64,000 nucleotides of DNA, from NCBI RefSeq assembly GCF_004795745.1, contig NZ_SDGV01000015.1, forward strand, positions 23,526 to 87,525. The letters run 5' to 3'. The notes beneath the pieces were generated by a model. The model had not been told where the DNA came from, made no database searches, and saw only the letters and a program-made list of their open reading frames with translations. Made by a program: the position numbers and the translations under genes. This stretch comes from Vagococcus silagei. Lineage in GTDB: Bacteria; Bacillota; Bacilli; Lactobacillales; Vagococcaceae. Shown here piece after piece: positions 24,101 to 33,068 of the stretch. How positions within the stretch are numbered: position 1 is the first letter of the stretch; every line of letters begins with the position of its first letter.

Positions 24101-26524
24101 GAGATGAGTGCGACGACGTTGGCACCAAAACTATATCTTTCAAACGTGTATGAAAAGGAAGTTGAAGCAATTAATATCAAAGCTAAACCAGGTGAAGAAG
24201 TCACTTTACCAGAAAAAGTAATGGTAACTTACACAAATGAAACGAAAAAGGAAGTAAAAGTAGACTGGGGCGAGCAAGCAAAAGTAAGCTTTACTAAAGA
24301 CGGTACTTATAAAGTTCTTGGTAAAGCGTCAGGCGTTAGTTTACCTGTTGTTGCGACAATTGATGTCAAAGGAAATGTCATCAAGAGTTTTAAAGCATTA
24401 CCTAAATTAGACCGTGTTGTTGGTTTAGGTCGTGGTGCGTTAGGAATGCCGAAAAAAGTGATGGCAACTCTTGAATCAGGTGAAGAAGTAGAAGTAGAAG
24501 TCACAGGGTGGGATGATGATGTAAGTAACTATAATGAAAATAGTGCACCTGGAGAATATAATTTCCCAGGAGCAGTTAAGTTACCAACAGGTGTCACAAA
24601 CCCTAATGAAGAAAAACCAACGCAAAAAGTTCAAACACATCCTAAACCAAAAAAAATTTCTTTCACGGAAGAAACTGTTTTGGTGACAGCTGGAGAAACA
24701 CAGCCAGTTACTTATAGGGTTGCTGGAGAAGAACCATTTACAAAAACAGATGAGTGGAGCTCGGCGGTCAAATGGTCGATTGAACCACTGGAAGCAAATG
24801 AAAATTCAGTTTTACCTGTCATATCTGAAGCTGGTGAAATTGTCACAACTAGAGAAACAACTTTAGGCAAATACAAAGTAACAGCAGTAAGTACGAGAGT
24901 TGAAACGGTTAAAAATAGTTTTACTTTAGAAGTGGCAGAGGCAGTAATCAATAAAGCACCTTTAACGACCTTAATTTTGGCAGCTGAAAAACGTCAACCT
25001 AGTCAAGGTCATGCCTTTACAAGTGCATCTAAAGAAGCATTAGATCAAGCAATTGCAAAAGCTAAAGCATTGCTTAATCAGCCAGAAATGACACAAGTCG
25101 AACTTGATGAAATGGTGGTTGAATTACAAACTGCACTTGATGGACTAAGTGAACTACCAATCTCACCAACGACAGTTGACAAAGAAGAATTGAAAAAAAT
25201 AATTAATCAAGCAAAACAGTTAACTCCAAGTACAGGTCACGTCTTTACAGAAGACTCTCAGCATAAATTAGAATCTGAATTGGCTAAAGCAGATTTAGTA
25301 ATGGCTTCAAAAACAGCAACTCAGGCTGAAGTTAATGAAATGGTTAATGCGTTACAAACAGTGATTGACGCAATGGAAGAAGAAGAAATTACTGAAGCAA
25401 CAACCGATAAAGCAGAACTTAGAAAAATCATGCGTGCAGCTCTAGATAAGAAACCAAGTACAGGTCATGTATTTACAGCTGAAACACGAGAAATTTTTGA
25501 AAAAGCTATCCTAAAAGCGCAAACGATTCTTGATGGTCAAATGTCAACCCAAGCAGTGATTGATGCTATGGTGCTTGAGCTCCAAAAAGCAATGGATCAG
25601 TTAAAAGAAGAAAGCTTAAAACCTGTAGTTGATAAAACGATTCTTAGTGAACTCGTTAAAAAAGCACAAGCTGTAAAACCAAGTGTGAACTATGAGTTTA
25701 CTGCAGCTAGTAAAAATGTACTCGATCAAGCGATTACGAGAGCTAAAAAACTAATCAATGAAACAAACAGCACTCAAAACGAAATTGATGCAATGGTTAG
25801 TGAACTTCAAAAAGCAATGGACCAATTAAAAGAAGAAGTAGTCAAACCAAGTAAAGTTAATAAAGCAGAACTTGAAAAAATGATTGCAAAAGCCGAAAAC
25901 TTAAAGCCAAGTGCTGGAAACGTCTTTACTGAAAAAAGTCAGCAAAACTTAGCTAAAATAATTAAAATAGCAAAAGAAATCGTAGAATCAACAAATCCTA
26001 CCCAAGCTGAAGTAGATAAAATGATTAAAGAAATTAAGACTGCAATTGCTGAAATGAAAGAAATACCAGAAGAAACTATAACAGTGAATAAACAAGTTTT
26101 AGCAGAGATTGTTAAAAAAGCGCAGGAAGTCAAACCAAGCAAAGATCATGTCTTTACTAAACAAAGTGCTGAGACTCTTCAAAATGCAATTGTTAAAGCA
26201 CAGTTATTACTAACGAAAAAAGATGTTGAACAAAAAACAATCGATGCGATGGTCACTGAGTTACAAAAAGCAATCGATGGATTAGAAGAAGCAAAAGAAG
26301 TTAAAGAAGAACCAAAAATTCCAGCCACAACACCTGAAAGTGATAATGTCAAAACACCAAATAATAATTTAAATGGTAATGGAGGCGGAGTGGTCTCTAA
26401 AGGAAATCAAAGTGGTAAAACTTTACCGAAAACAAATGAAACACAAACATTTGTACCAATAATCATTGGAGTTACGTTACTCCTTTGTGGTATTGTGTGT
26501 GTAAAGAAAAGAAATAAAGCATAA
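21119..26524 (+). CDS. LPxTG wall-anchored right-handed beta-helix protein, probable polysaccharide lyase, with FIVAR repeats
   Basis: 1801 residues, GTG start eight bases after AAGGAG. Order of parts: signal peptide (1-31, ending VHAAEE); parallel beta-helix domain (about 40-640) full of Asn-ladder turns such as NNVKVRNNYVHDV and NVIYQYNYSHHNSGG; a bacterial Ig-like segment (about 664-747); a DNRLRE-type segment (about 752-1007, with NRRFLVKFNL and TDQALTWNNAP); further Ig-like segments (about 1014-1280); six FIVAR repeats (about 1283-1725); and LPKTN at 1769-1773 with a hydrophobic stretch and a basic tail for sortase. The beta-helix fold and the neighbouring lyase and unsaturated-uronyl hydrolase suggest it cuts an acidic polysaccharide at the cell surface. 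The polysaccharide lyase family cannot be assigned by eye. Confidence 0.85.
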   Translation: MKKIIKLINYLAIMCLTLVSIGSFTLPVHAAEEPLEKQLTTELSSVGLSKQGKTYFVDGQNGEDTSDGLSPETAWKSLEKVSATTFQPGDHILLEAGSTWRGQILHPKGSGTKDATIKLDFYVKGSEGKATFKSNKRPTIHGDGTYGTGKFKRYVTGAVQLVNQEHWEIQNLEVTNTPELDNKEGYKKPGDAQRVGILLLGHEQNRTFNNVKVRNNYVHDVQSEYYLKLSGSRETKRLKAVGGIIVLGHWVDEDGNVVLNAGDHRSTTGFNDVLIENNIVKRVGLEGIRTKGDADTSVANTFHKKFSNITIRNNYLEDISGDAIVLSEVASDGVVEGNVSKRAANADYGTHNYAAVWSMSNDNALFQYNEVYGIVYGYNDAEAYDIDMQCSNVIYQYNYSHHNSGGFLLLMNSQADSIVRYNISANDGGGNKGTNADKGGGSGYNYKEQSIFHYWVKSEGRAMPLIHNNTIYVGDGVSTSLFGEGNSGDNSGTIAHFYNNILYKEGSGSLKFLAANPTNGSDAIERKLGNNPEKYIKNNIIWPESVASEKSGATKDILEKSNNKFVKPKLLINEDQSLVADLNAQEQTALNVETDSVQDFTSVSKLRERTKGFKISDDSPAIASGTVIPNQPEEDFFGNSIKDRAPDIGAHQVSNVKKKKEVKVNPIKVKTLAGVYPELPNKVDVTIKETYGDIVNERKEKKAVTWDIIAKDKYMQAGKFDVSGTVAGLSKETAVAKAEVTVTGEAGTGAESAHYVAKDAAFIQKGNPNDAYGAKQGAVSKPSAKDAYKAPFGLSYSDNYVLKLKNAGSAPYNRRFLVKFNLKDYQGKMNQIKDANIRIFVSRYDAWNGAGGTTEEQLRNTGFALDVYGVGNQWTDQALTWNNAPGNAEVSSKNPDDSIPNYTELKPVSHKEYKNSQIIDNGHAIDIDVSHYLAELDDSVEDVSFLVTIPMSKVTNFDRDNAGFDAFSLKGAAQAYRDFENGTLKLPANFPQDIEMSATTLAPKLYLSNVYEKEVEAINIKAKPGEEVTLPEKVMVTYTNETKKEVKVDWGEQAKVSFTKDGTYKVLGKASGVSLPVVATIDVKGNVIKSFKALPKLDRVVGLGRGALGMPKKVMATLESGEEVEVEVTGWDDDVSNYNENSAPGEYNFPGAVKLPTGVTNPNEEKPTQKVQTHPKPKKISFTEETVLVTAGETQPVTYRVAGEEPFTKTDEWSSAVKWSIEPLEANENSVLPVISEAGEIVTTRETTLGKYKVTAVSTRVETVKNSFTLEVAEAVINKAPLTTLILAAEKRQPSQGHAFTSASKEALDQAIAKAKALLNQPEMTQVELDEMVVELQTALDGLSELPISPTTVDKEELKKIINQAKQLTPSTGHVFTEDSQHKLESELAKADLVMASKTATQAEVNEMVNALQTVIDAMEEEEITEATTDKAELRKIMRAALDKKPSTGHVFTAETREIFEKAILKAQTILDGQMSTQAVIDAMVLELQKAMDQLKEESLKPVVDKTILSELVKKAQAVKPSVNYEFTAASKNVLDQAITRAKKLINETNSTQNEIDAMVSELQKAMDQLKEEVVKPSKVNKAELEKMIAKAENLKPSAGNVFTEKSQQNLAKIIKIAKEIVESTNPTQAEVDKMIKEIKTAIAEMKEIPEETITVNKQVLAEIVKKAQEVKPSKDHVFTKQSAETLQNAIVKAQLLLTKKDVEQKTIDAMVTELQKAIDGLEEAKEVKEEPKIPATTPESDNVKTPNNNLNGNGGGVVSKGNQSGKTLPKTNETQTFVPIIIGVTLLLCGIVCVKKRNKA
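24960..26295 (+). repeat. Six FIVAR repeats in the wall-anchored protein
   Basis: Six tandem units of about 70-75 residues share a pattern of KxxLxxxxxxAxxxxPSxxHxFT, a central helix AxxxAxxxLxxxxxTQxEIDxMVxELQxAxDxL and a short Glu/Val-rich linker. They occur just before the LPxTG anchor, where such repeats act as spacers and possible glycan binders. Confidence 0.85.
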
Positions 26525-26535
26525 AATAAATGACT

Positions 26536-26570
26536 AAGTCTGGCAATTTTTTGCCAGACTTGGGTTTTAA
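26536..26570 (+). terminator. Terminator after the wall-anchored protein gene
   Basis: Perfect 11-bp stem AAGTCTGGCAA / TTGCCAGACTT with a four-base loop followed by GGGTTTT. The short T-run suggests partial read-through into the DUF2264 gene. Confidence 0.8.
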
Positions 26571-26658
26571 CAAGCTGTAATCACGAGAATTCATAGTGGG
26601 AGGATCGTTCGTGAGTGCAGCTCGTAAAAAATATGTGTAACAAATAGGAGAGAGAACC

Positions 26659-28440
26659 ATGGAAAATAAATTTCAAACTAAACAAGATTTTTTAAATGGC
26701 TTTTCAAAATTGATGGATCCATTAAAAGCTAAATATTCAGATAATGGCCGCTTAGATTTAGGTACAAGTGGTTCTGTTTACGGCAAAAACACGCAAGAAA
26801 TTGAAGCTTTTTTACGTCCGTTATGGGCGTTTGGACCGTTTTTAGTGGATCACGATGATCAGTTTTTAAACGATGCTTATGTTTCAGGTATTATAAATGG
26901 TACTGATCCGGAAAGCGCGCATTATTGGGGAGATACCAAAGACTATGATCAATTACTAGTTGAAATGGCTGCTTTAAGTACGACGTTACTTTTAAGTAAA
27001 GAAAAAACATGGGAAAAAATGAGCAAGACGCAACAAGATAATCTTGCGAAATGGCTCGATTCAATTAATCATCATAAAACGCCTAAGAATAATTGGCTAT
27101 TCTTCCGTGTGCTTGTAAACTTGGCATTAAAAGAGTGTGCAGGAAAATGGGATCCAAATCAAGTTGAGGCTGATTTTAAAGTGATTGAGAGTTTCTATAT
27201 TGATAATGGTTGGTACTTTGATGGTGTCGATTCTCAAATGGATTATTATATTTCATTTGCGATTCACTATTATAGTTTGATTTATGCTAAATTCATGGCA
27301 GAAGAAGACCCAGAAAGATGTACCCTATTCAAAGAACGTGCCACAATGTTTGCGCAAACGTTCCAATATTGGTTTGACGAGAAAGGTGAGGCTTTACCTT
27401 TTGGGCGTAGTTTAACTTATCGTTTTGCACAGTGTTCATTTTGGTCAGCACTTGTCTTTTGTGATGTTGAAGCTTTACCATGGGGCGAAATTAAAGGAAT
27501 CATTAGTCGTAATATGGCACAATGGTTTTCTCATGATATTTTTAATGCATCAGGTTTTTTGTCAGTCGGTTATCACTATGAAAACTTAGTCATGGCAGAA
27601 GGTTACAATGCTCCCGGTTCTCCGTATTGGGCTTTGAAATCATTCATTTTATTAGCTGTTCCAGATAATCATCCCTATTGGCAAGAAGAGCCAGTTGCGA
27701 AAAAAGAAACTGGAGAATTACATCTCTTACCTGAAGCTCGCATGGTGATTAGCGATAGCAAAAATCAAATCCAATCTTTTGTTGGAGGACAACTTGAAGC
27801 TTATCAAGCGCATATTGATGCCAAGTATAGCAAATTAGTTTATTCATCTAAATTTGGTTTTAGTGTGTCAAAAGGTTCTCTTTACTATACGCAAGGTGGT
27901 TTTGACAATTGTTTAGCCTTATCTGAGAATGATTTGTATTATCGTTCGAAATTAACAACTACATCATATGAAATACTAGCTGATCGTGTGATTAATGTGT
28001 GGCAGCCATGGGTTGACGTGACGATTAAATCAACAGTTATTCCATTAGGACAAGGTTGGCATATCCGAGTTCACGATATTGAGACCGCACGTCAATTAAC
28101 TGCTGTTGAGGGTGGTTTTGCGGTACCATTTACAGATGATAATACAATCAAGATTACGGAAGAAATGGTGCGCTGTGAAAATACAATTGGCATTACTCAA
28201 ATGCAAGCAATTAAAGGCTTTGATGAAGCAAAAATGATTCGCATGGAACCAAATACAAATCTCTTTTTCCAATGTAGTAATCATCCGTCTTTAAAAGCAA
28301 CTGATTTAATGCCAGGCACACATCGCTTGGTGAGTTTAGTCGGTGGTTTTGAAGCTTCAGAAGAAGTATCATTTACAGTGGAATTAACTGGGGATACTTT
28401 AAATGTAGCAGGTGCTGTCACGTATGAATTTACACTTTAG
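26659..28440 (+). CDS. DUF2264 domain protein
   Basis: A 593-residue cytoplasmic protein with no signal peptide. The first 350 residues form an alpha/alpha-barrel-like region rich in aromatic residues, including GTSGSVYGKNTQEIEAFLRPLWAFGP (residues 34-59), GVDSQMDYYISFAIHYY and GRSLTYRFAQCSFW, the DUF2264 family pattern. DUF2264 proteins are recurrent in polysaccharide-utilisation loci and fold like glycan-active (alpha/alpha)6 enzymes, but no reaction is established to my knowledge. GGAGAGA ribosome-binding site. Only 15 bp separate it from the lyase gene, so the two probably act on the same imported oligosaccharide. Confidence 0.82.
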   Translation: MENKFQTKQDFLNGFSKLMDPLKAKYSDNGRLDLGTSGSVYGKNTQEIEAFLRPLWAFGPFLVDHDDQFLNDAYVSGIINGTDPESAHYWGDTKDYDQLLVEMAALSTTLLLSKEKTWEKMSKTQQDNLAKWLDSINHHKTPKNNWLFFRVLVNLALKECAGKWDPNQVEADFKVIESFYIDNGWYFDGVDSQMDYYISFAIHYYSLIYAKFMAEEDPERCTLFKERATMFAQTFQYWFDEKGEALPFGRSLTYRFAQCSFWSALVFCDVEALPWGEIKGIISRNMAQWFSHDIFNASGFLSVGYHYENLVMAEGYNAPGSPYWALKSFILLAVPDNHPYWQEEPVAKKETGELHLLPEARMVISDSKNQIQSFVGGQLEAYQAHIDAKYSKLVYSSKFGFSVSKGSLYYTQGGFDNCLALSENDLYYRSKLTTTSYEILADRVINVWQPWVDVTIKSTVIPLGQGWHIRVHDIETARQLTAVEGGFAVPFTDDNTIKITEEMVRCENTIGITQMQAIKGFDEAKMIRMEPNTNLFFQCSNHPSLKATDLMPGTHRLVSLVGGFEASEEVSFTVELTGDTLNVAGAVTYEFTL

Positions 28441-28455
28441 AAGGAGGAAGCTCGC

Positions 28456-30138
28456 TTGAATGAGAGTCAATTAATCTTTAGAAAAACAATTCAAGATGCG
28501 GTTGATAAATATCATCAAAATCAAGAAGTAATTCGAAACGAGTATCAGCCTTTTATGCGTTATTTAAAAGATGGTAATCGTCTTGAATTTGAAGCATTAT
28601 ATTTTGAGCGTCGGCGTAAACTAGCTGTTTTTGGTTTAAATGCCTATTTCAATCCGAGTGAGGAGAATATTTGCTTCCTCGAAGAAATTATTTGGTTAAT
28701 TTGTAATGAGTATACTTGGAGTTTGCCTGCGCATTTGGATAGCAGTCAAAGCATTTATGATTCTAACAGTCCCCAAATGATTGATTTATTTGCGTCAGAA
28801 ACGGGCCAAACCTTAGCTGAGTTGACGCATCTTCTAGGTGAACATTTATCTCAAATGATTAAAGAACGCGTACATTTAGAAATTGACAGACGTATTTTTG
28901 TGCCTTTTGAAGCTAAAAAATGGCATTGGGAGACTGTCGAAAATAATTGGAATTCTGTTGTTGGTGGCTGTGTTGGCATGTGCGCATTCTATCAATTGCC
29001 TTTCCAATCAGCAAGACAACAAGCAATTGTTTATCGCATAAAGGATTCATTTAGTGCCTATCTTGACGGCTTTTATGAAGATGGCGCTTGTTTAGAAGGT
29101 GTGAGTTACTGGTCTTACGGATTTGGTTATTATATCTATTTTGCCGAAATGTTGCGTGAACAATATGGTGATGCTTCCTTATTAACAAGTCAAAAAGTAA
29201 AAAATATTGCAGCGTTTCCATATCATAGCTTAATGTCTGATGATAACTTCGTTCCATTTTCAGATTATAATAAAACACTTTTACCTTCAGGGTTATTGTC
29301 GTATTGTTACCGACAATTTGGTGTTGAGATACCAGAAATTAAAGCAATCAATCCTTTAGATTTTGATCATTGCTATCGTTTCGCTCAATTAATTCGAAAT
29401 TACGAATGGACTGAGCTACATGCTGAAAAGGTTGTCAAAGATATTAAGTTTTATCCAGATGCTCAGTGGTTTTTCGCGCGTTATCCTGAGGAAAAAATGA
29501 ATGTTGCATTTAAAGGTGGACGCAATGATGAAAGTCATAATCATAATGATTTAGGGCATTTTATTCTAGGTGATATGCGTGAATTATTTTTAACTGATTT
29601 AGGAGCTGGTGAATATGTGGCAGATTATTTCAAAGAAGAGACGCGCTATAACTTTTTAAATAATGCAGCAGAAGGTCATTCAATACCAATCATAAATGGT
29701 TATTCACAGGTAAGTGGTAGTGTATCCTCTTCAATTCATGACGCTAGTGTTTCAGCTGAAGAGCAGATGGTGTGCTATGACTTAACTGATACATATGCTA
29801 AAGAAAGCAGAGTAAACAGCTTCAGACGTCGCTTTGATGTGAACGCCAATAATCACGAGTTATTGATTACAGATGAATTCCACTTTGAGAGTGCGCAAAA
29901 TAAAGTTGTTGAGAATTATATTACAATCATGCCACCAGTTGTTACGGATTATATCGTAACTTTGGCTAATGAAGAGATGATGTGTCGAATTGAGATGGAA
30001 ACGGCGAATATCGTAATAGAGGAGAAGGTTTATTCGAATCACAAAGGTGAAACAAAAACAGCCTTTTTAATTCAAGCACATTTTAATGCAACAGAAGACA
30101 TAAAAATCCAAACAAAAGTGCTACTTCAAAAAATATAA
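28456..30138 (+). CDS. Heparinase II/III-like polysaccharide lyase (cytoplasmic)
   Basis: 560 residues, TTG start eight bases after AAGGAGG. An N-terminal alpha-helical toroid region (to about residue 330; ENNWNSVVGGCVGMCAFY and DGACLEGVSYWSYGFGYYIYF are typical) precedes a beta-sandwich domain with SHNHNDLGHFILGD around His361 and His363, the family's metal/catalytic region, then ELFLTDLGAGEY. Heparinase II/III-like enzymes cleave uronic-acid-containing chains by beta-elimination. No signal peptide is present, so it should act on imported oligosaccharides whose unsaturated ends feed the glucuronyl hydrolase encoded at 31883. Confidence 0.87.
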   Translation: MNESQLIFRKTIQDAVDKYHQNQEVIRNEYQPFMRYLKDGNRLEFEALYFERRRKLAVFGLNAYFNPSEENICFLEEIIWLICNEYTWSLPAHLDSSQSIYDSNSPQMIDLFASETGQTLAELTHLLGEHLSQMIKERVHLEIDRRIFVPFEAKKWHWETVENNWNSVVGGCVGMCAFYQLPFQSARQQAIVYRIKDSFSAYLDGFYEDGACLEGVSYWSYGFGYYIYFAEMLREQYGDASLLTSQKVKNIAAFPYHSLMSDDNFVPFSDYNKTLLPSGLLSYCYRQFGVEIPEIKAINPLDFDHCYRFAQLIRNYEWTELHAEKVVKDIKFYPDAQWFFARYPEEKMNVAFKGGRNDESHNHNDLGHFILGDMRELFLTDLGAGEYVADYFKEETRYNFLNNAAEGHSIPIINGYSQVSGSVSSSIHDASVSAEEQMVCYDLTDTYAKESRVNSFRRRFDVNANNHELLITDEFHFESAQNKVVENYITIMPPVVTDYIVTLANEEMMCRIEMETANIVIEEKVYSNHKGETKTAFLIQAHFNATEDIKIQTKVLLQKI

Positions 30139-30146
30139 ATAAAAAC

Positions 30147-30195
30147 ATCCTCTTCAAAATGCTATATCAAGCTTTTGAGGAGGATCTTTTATTAT
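30147..30195. terminator. Bidirectional terminator lyase gene / lacI
   Basis: ATCCTCTTCAAAATGC (30147-30162) pairs with GCTTTTGAGGAGGAT (30171-30185) with one bulge and wobble, followed by CTTTTATT, between convergent genes. Confidence 0.8.
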
Positions 30196-30200
30196 GTCGT

Positions 30201-31259
30201 TTAAGCTTCGTATCTAGCCGTTGATTGGCGAATCACAAGTTCAGTTTCTAAGAAAATGCGCTTGTTAATAGAGGGCTTATTAATTTGCTCGTGTAAAATT
30301 TCAATCCCTGTTTCGCCCATTTCTTCAGTAAAGGCTTTTACTGTTGTGAGTGGGGGAGAAACATATTGTGAGATTGAGATATCGTTAATTCCCATGACAC
30401 TGATATCTTCTGGTATGCGGAAACCTTCTTCTTGCAGCGTGTTAATAATCGCAATTGCAACGGAATCATTCAACCCTAGAATCGCTGAAGGCATATTATT
30501 TTTCCATTTTTTTAAAGCTACTTTAGTCAGTGTTTTAGCTACTTCAACATTCAAACTTTTTTCATTTTGAACAAAGAAATAGTCTTCAGAAAATAAATTC
30601 TTGTTCTTCATAATATCCAGGTAAGTCAAAATCGTTGGTGTTTTATATTCACGGTAGCCATACATATTTTGATTTTCTTCAGCACCAATAAAAGCAATAC
30701 GTTCATGACCTAAACTTAATAAATGATTTAAAGCCAAATCGGTTGCCTGCGAAAAATCTGTATTGACTGAGTCAAAGTTATTAATTGGGAAGTTAGTCCC
30801 AATCACGCAGATATTGTGATTTAAAGTTTGAATATGCTCTAATGTGTGCGCATCAAATTTGCCAATCGCAATGATACCATCAAGATTGGTTGTTAAGTTG
30901 TCGTCAAGTTGGTACAGTTTTACGACGTTATATCCAAGTTCGCTGGCTTTCTTTTCAACACCCAAGCGAATCGACATATAGTAAATATCGTCTAACTCCT
31001 CTTCATCTGTTCGCCATAATAAAATTCCTATAGTTCCTTGAAGGGCAGGTGAGGCTGCATTAGCAGCAATTTTAGCAGCTTTTTGATCACGATCTCTTTT
31101 TTTCTTCTTATACTTGGTATAATTTAAGTTTTCTGCTGTTTCGAAAATCTTACGCCGCGTTTCATCCGTGACAGAAAGAGATTCATCGTAATTTAAGACT
31201 CTTGAGACAGTTGAAATGGACACATTAGCGGCATTCGCAATATCTGTTATGGTTGCCAT
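30201..31259 (-). CDS. LacI family transcriptional regulator of the polysaccharide locus
   Basis: A 352-residue LacI/GalR protein: helix-turn-helix at residues 2-50 (ATITDIANAANVSISTVSRVLNY), hinge helix, then a periplasmic-binding-protein-like sensor domain (GILLWRTDEEELDDIYYMSI onward, with ITVMGINDISISQYVSPPLTTV-like C-terminal block near 300). An insert of basic residues (KYKKKKRDRDQKAA, about 52-65) lengthens the hinge. It is divergent from the lipoprotein-UGL-ABC operon and next to the lyase genes, so it probably represses both arms through the AAAGCG palindromes at 20088 and 31443. AAAGGT ribosome-binding site. Confidence 0.9.
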   Translation of the reverse strand: MATITDIANAANVSISTVSRVLNYDESLSVTDETRRKIFETAENLNYTKYKKKKRDRDQKAAKIAANAASPALQGTIGILLWRTDEEELDDIYYMSIRLGVEKKASELGYNVVKLYQLDDNLTTNLDGIIAIGKFDAHTLEHIQTLNHNICVIGTNFPINNFDSVNTDFSQATDLALNHLLSLGHERIAFIGAEENQNMYGYREYKTPTILTYLDIMKNKNLFSEDYFFVQNEKSLNVEVAKTLTKVALKKWKNNMPSAILGLNDSVAIAIINTLQEEGFRIPEDISVMGINDISISQYVSPPLTTVKAFTEEMGETGIEILHEQINKPSINKRIFLETELVIRQSTARYEA

Positions 31260-31403
31260 GACTATCTTACCTTTCTATTTTCTTATTTAAAGTATATTCT
31301 ACCATTTTTTACTAAAAAAATCACATAAATCTAATTAAATGTTTGTTTAACTACCGATTTGTACTGTTTTTTAAAAATAAATGATTATTTTTGGTAAAAA
31401 ATA

Positions 31404-31452
31404 TTGACTTTTTCCTAAAAAATAGTAAAATTTTAGTTAAAGAAAGCGCTTT
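31404..31452 (+). promoter_or_regulatory. Promoter of the uptake operon with LacI-type operator
   Basis: TTGACT (31404-31409), a 16-base spacer and TAAAAT (31426-31431), then the palindrome AAAGCGCTTT (31443-31452) downstream of the start site. The -10 context repeats that at 20079, implying joint control of secreted enzyme and uptake genes. Confidence 0.75.
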
Positions 31453-31473
31453 AAGAAGTGGAGTGAAAAACTT

Positions 31474-31857
31474 GTGCTAAAAACAACGATTAAATCAACT
31501 CTTATCATCTTACTATTGTTTTTGACTGGTTGTAGTGCAAAACTAAAAGAGAACAGTTTTCCTACTGATGAAGACTTTGAAAAAGCCATTGTGAGTAAAT
31601 CGTCATCTTACTCAACAGAAGAATATCAAAATGGGGAAGTTCCTTTACATGAATACATAAAAATGAAAGGGAAAATAATAAAATCAGATAGTAAATCTAA
31701 AAAAATAAAAAAAGGAGATCGTTTTGTGCTCTTGAATGATGGTGAAGAATATCAAATATTCAATGAGCAAGATAAGGAATTAAAAATTGAAGATGAGATA
31801 ACTGTTTACGGAGAATACTATGGTTTTGTAAAAACTTCCTATATTGAATTAGAATAG
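31474..31857 (+). CDS. Small lipoprotein of the polysaccharide locus
   Basis: A 127-residue lipoprotein with GTG start. The signal LIILLLFLTGCSAKL contains the lipobox LTGC, giving a mature protein of about 107 residues on the outer face of the membrane. The mature part is charged and ends in a short beta-rich domain (KGDRFVLLNDGEEYQIFNEQDKELKIEDEITVYGEYYGFV) that resembles a small OB-like barrel. No family is recognised. It is first in the operon with the glucuronyl hydrolase and ABC importer, so a role in surface capture of the glycan is plausible. Confidence 0.7.
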   Translation: MLKTTIKSTLIILLLFLTGCSAKLKENSFPTDEDFEKAIVSKSSSYSTEEYQNGEVPLHEYIKMKGKIIKSDSKSKKIKKGDRFVLLNDGEEYQIFNEQDKELKIEDEITVYGEYYGFVKTSYIELE

Positions 31858-31882
31858 CTACAAAAAATAAAGGAGAAAAAGA

Positions 31883-33025
31883 ATGATTGATAAGAAACAT
31901 TTTGCTTGGCTCGATTCGGAAGTTGAGTTCGTTCTATCGAAAATACGAGAGAATCAAGCTGTTTTTAAAACTGACGTTCCACCTGCAGCAAGTCAAAATT
32001 TAGTCTATATCCCAGAAGGGAATACCGATTGGACTGCAAGTTTTTGGCTTGGCATGTTGTTCCTTGCTAAAGAATTAACGAATAGTAATGAATTTGATGA
32101 AAGTATCAACATTCAAATGGAGTCATTTAGATATCGTTTAGCACAAAAAATTGAGCTTGAAACACACGACATAGGTTTCTTATATAGCTTGTCAGCAGTT
32201 GCTGATTATAAAGTAAATCAACATGAAGAATCTGTAAAAACAGCAATTACCGCAGCTGATTTATTAATGGAAAGATATAGTCCTAAAGCAAATATTATTC
32301 AAGCTTGGGGGAATTTATCAGATCCAAATGAAAGCGGTCGCATGATTATTGATTGTTTGATGAATTTACCATTACTGTACTTTGTGGCCAATCAAACCGG
32401 GGACAGCACCTATCGCGAAGCTGCCTATCATCATGCTAAGCAGACACAAAAATATATCGTTCGTGACAATGCAACGACGTATCATACTTATTTCTTTAAT
32501 ACAGAAACAGGTGAAGCATTAACTGGTAAAACAGCTCAAGGGTACTCTGATGAATCTTGTTGGGCTAGAGGTCAGGCTTGGGGAGTATATGGATTTGCTT
32601 TAAGTTATTTTCATACTGGTGATAAAACCTTCCTGGCAACTTCTAAACAACTGGCCGATTACTTTATCAATCATTTGCCAGCAGACCGCGTAGCGTATTG
32701 GGATCTTTATTTTAATGATGGAAGTGATGAAGAAAGAGATAGTTCATCGGCAGCGATTTTAGTTTGCGGTTTACTCGAACTTGCAAAACACTTACCATTG
32801 TCAGATCCAGATCGTATGACTTATGAGCAAGTTGCAATCGAGGTTACAGAAGCTCTTAAAGATAAATACACAACAAAAAATCATCCTGAATCAAATGGAT
32901 TATTAATTGAAGGTGTTTATGATAAAAATACAAACTCAGGCGTTAATGAATGTATGATTTGGGGGGATTACTATTATGTTGAAGCTTTAATTCGATTGAA
33001 ACAAGCTTGGAATTTGTATTGGTAA
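31883..33025 (+). CDS. Unsaturated glucuronyl hydrolase, GH88-like
   Basis: A 380-residue cytoplasmic (alpha/alpha)6-barrel enzyme that removes the unsaturated uronic acid left at the non-reducing end by polysaccharide lyases. The two catalytic aspartates of GH88 can be placed at Asp96 (THDIGF) and Asp157 (MIIDCLMNLPLL); CWARGQAWGVYGFALSY and the C-terminal IWGDYYYVEALIRL are further family marks. Length is typical. AAGGAG ribosome-binding site. Its presence is the best evidence that the locus handles a uronic-acid polysaccharide. Confidence 0.92.
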   Translation: MIDKKHFAWLDSEVEFVLSKIRENQAVFKTDVPPAASQNLVYIPEGNTDWTASFWLGMLFLAKELTNSNEFDESINIQMESFRYRLAQKIELETHDIGFLYSLSAVADYKVNQHEESVKTAITAADLLMERYSPKANIIQAWGNLSDPNESGRMIIDCLMNLPLLYFVANQTGDSTYREAAYHHAKQTQKYIVRDNATTYHTYFFNTETGEALTGKTAQGYSDESCWARGQAWGVYGFALSYFHTGDKTFLATSKQLADYFINHLPADRVAYWDLYFNDGSDEERDSSSAAILVCGLLELAKHLPLSDPDRMTYEQVAIEVTEALKDKYTTKNHPESNGLLIEGVYDKNTNSGVNECMIWGDYYYVEALIRLKQAWNLYW

Positions 33026-33068
33026 TTAACTATAAAAAAATTAAAAATATAAAGTGGAGGATTTAAAA

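Noticed and set aside
24960..26295. Recent DNA tandem repeat or CRISPR-like array
   Set aside because: The repeats are conserved at protein level only, with diverged DNA; they are FIVAR domains. No CRISPR array was seen anywhere in the window.
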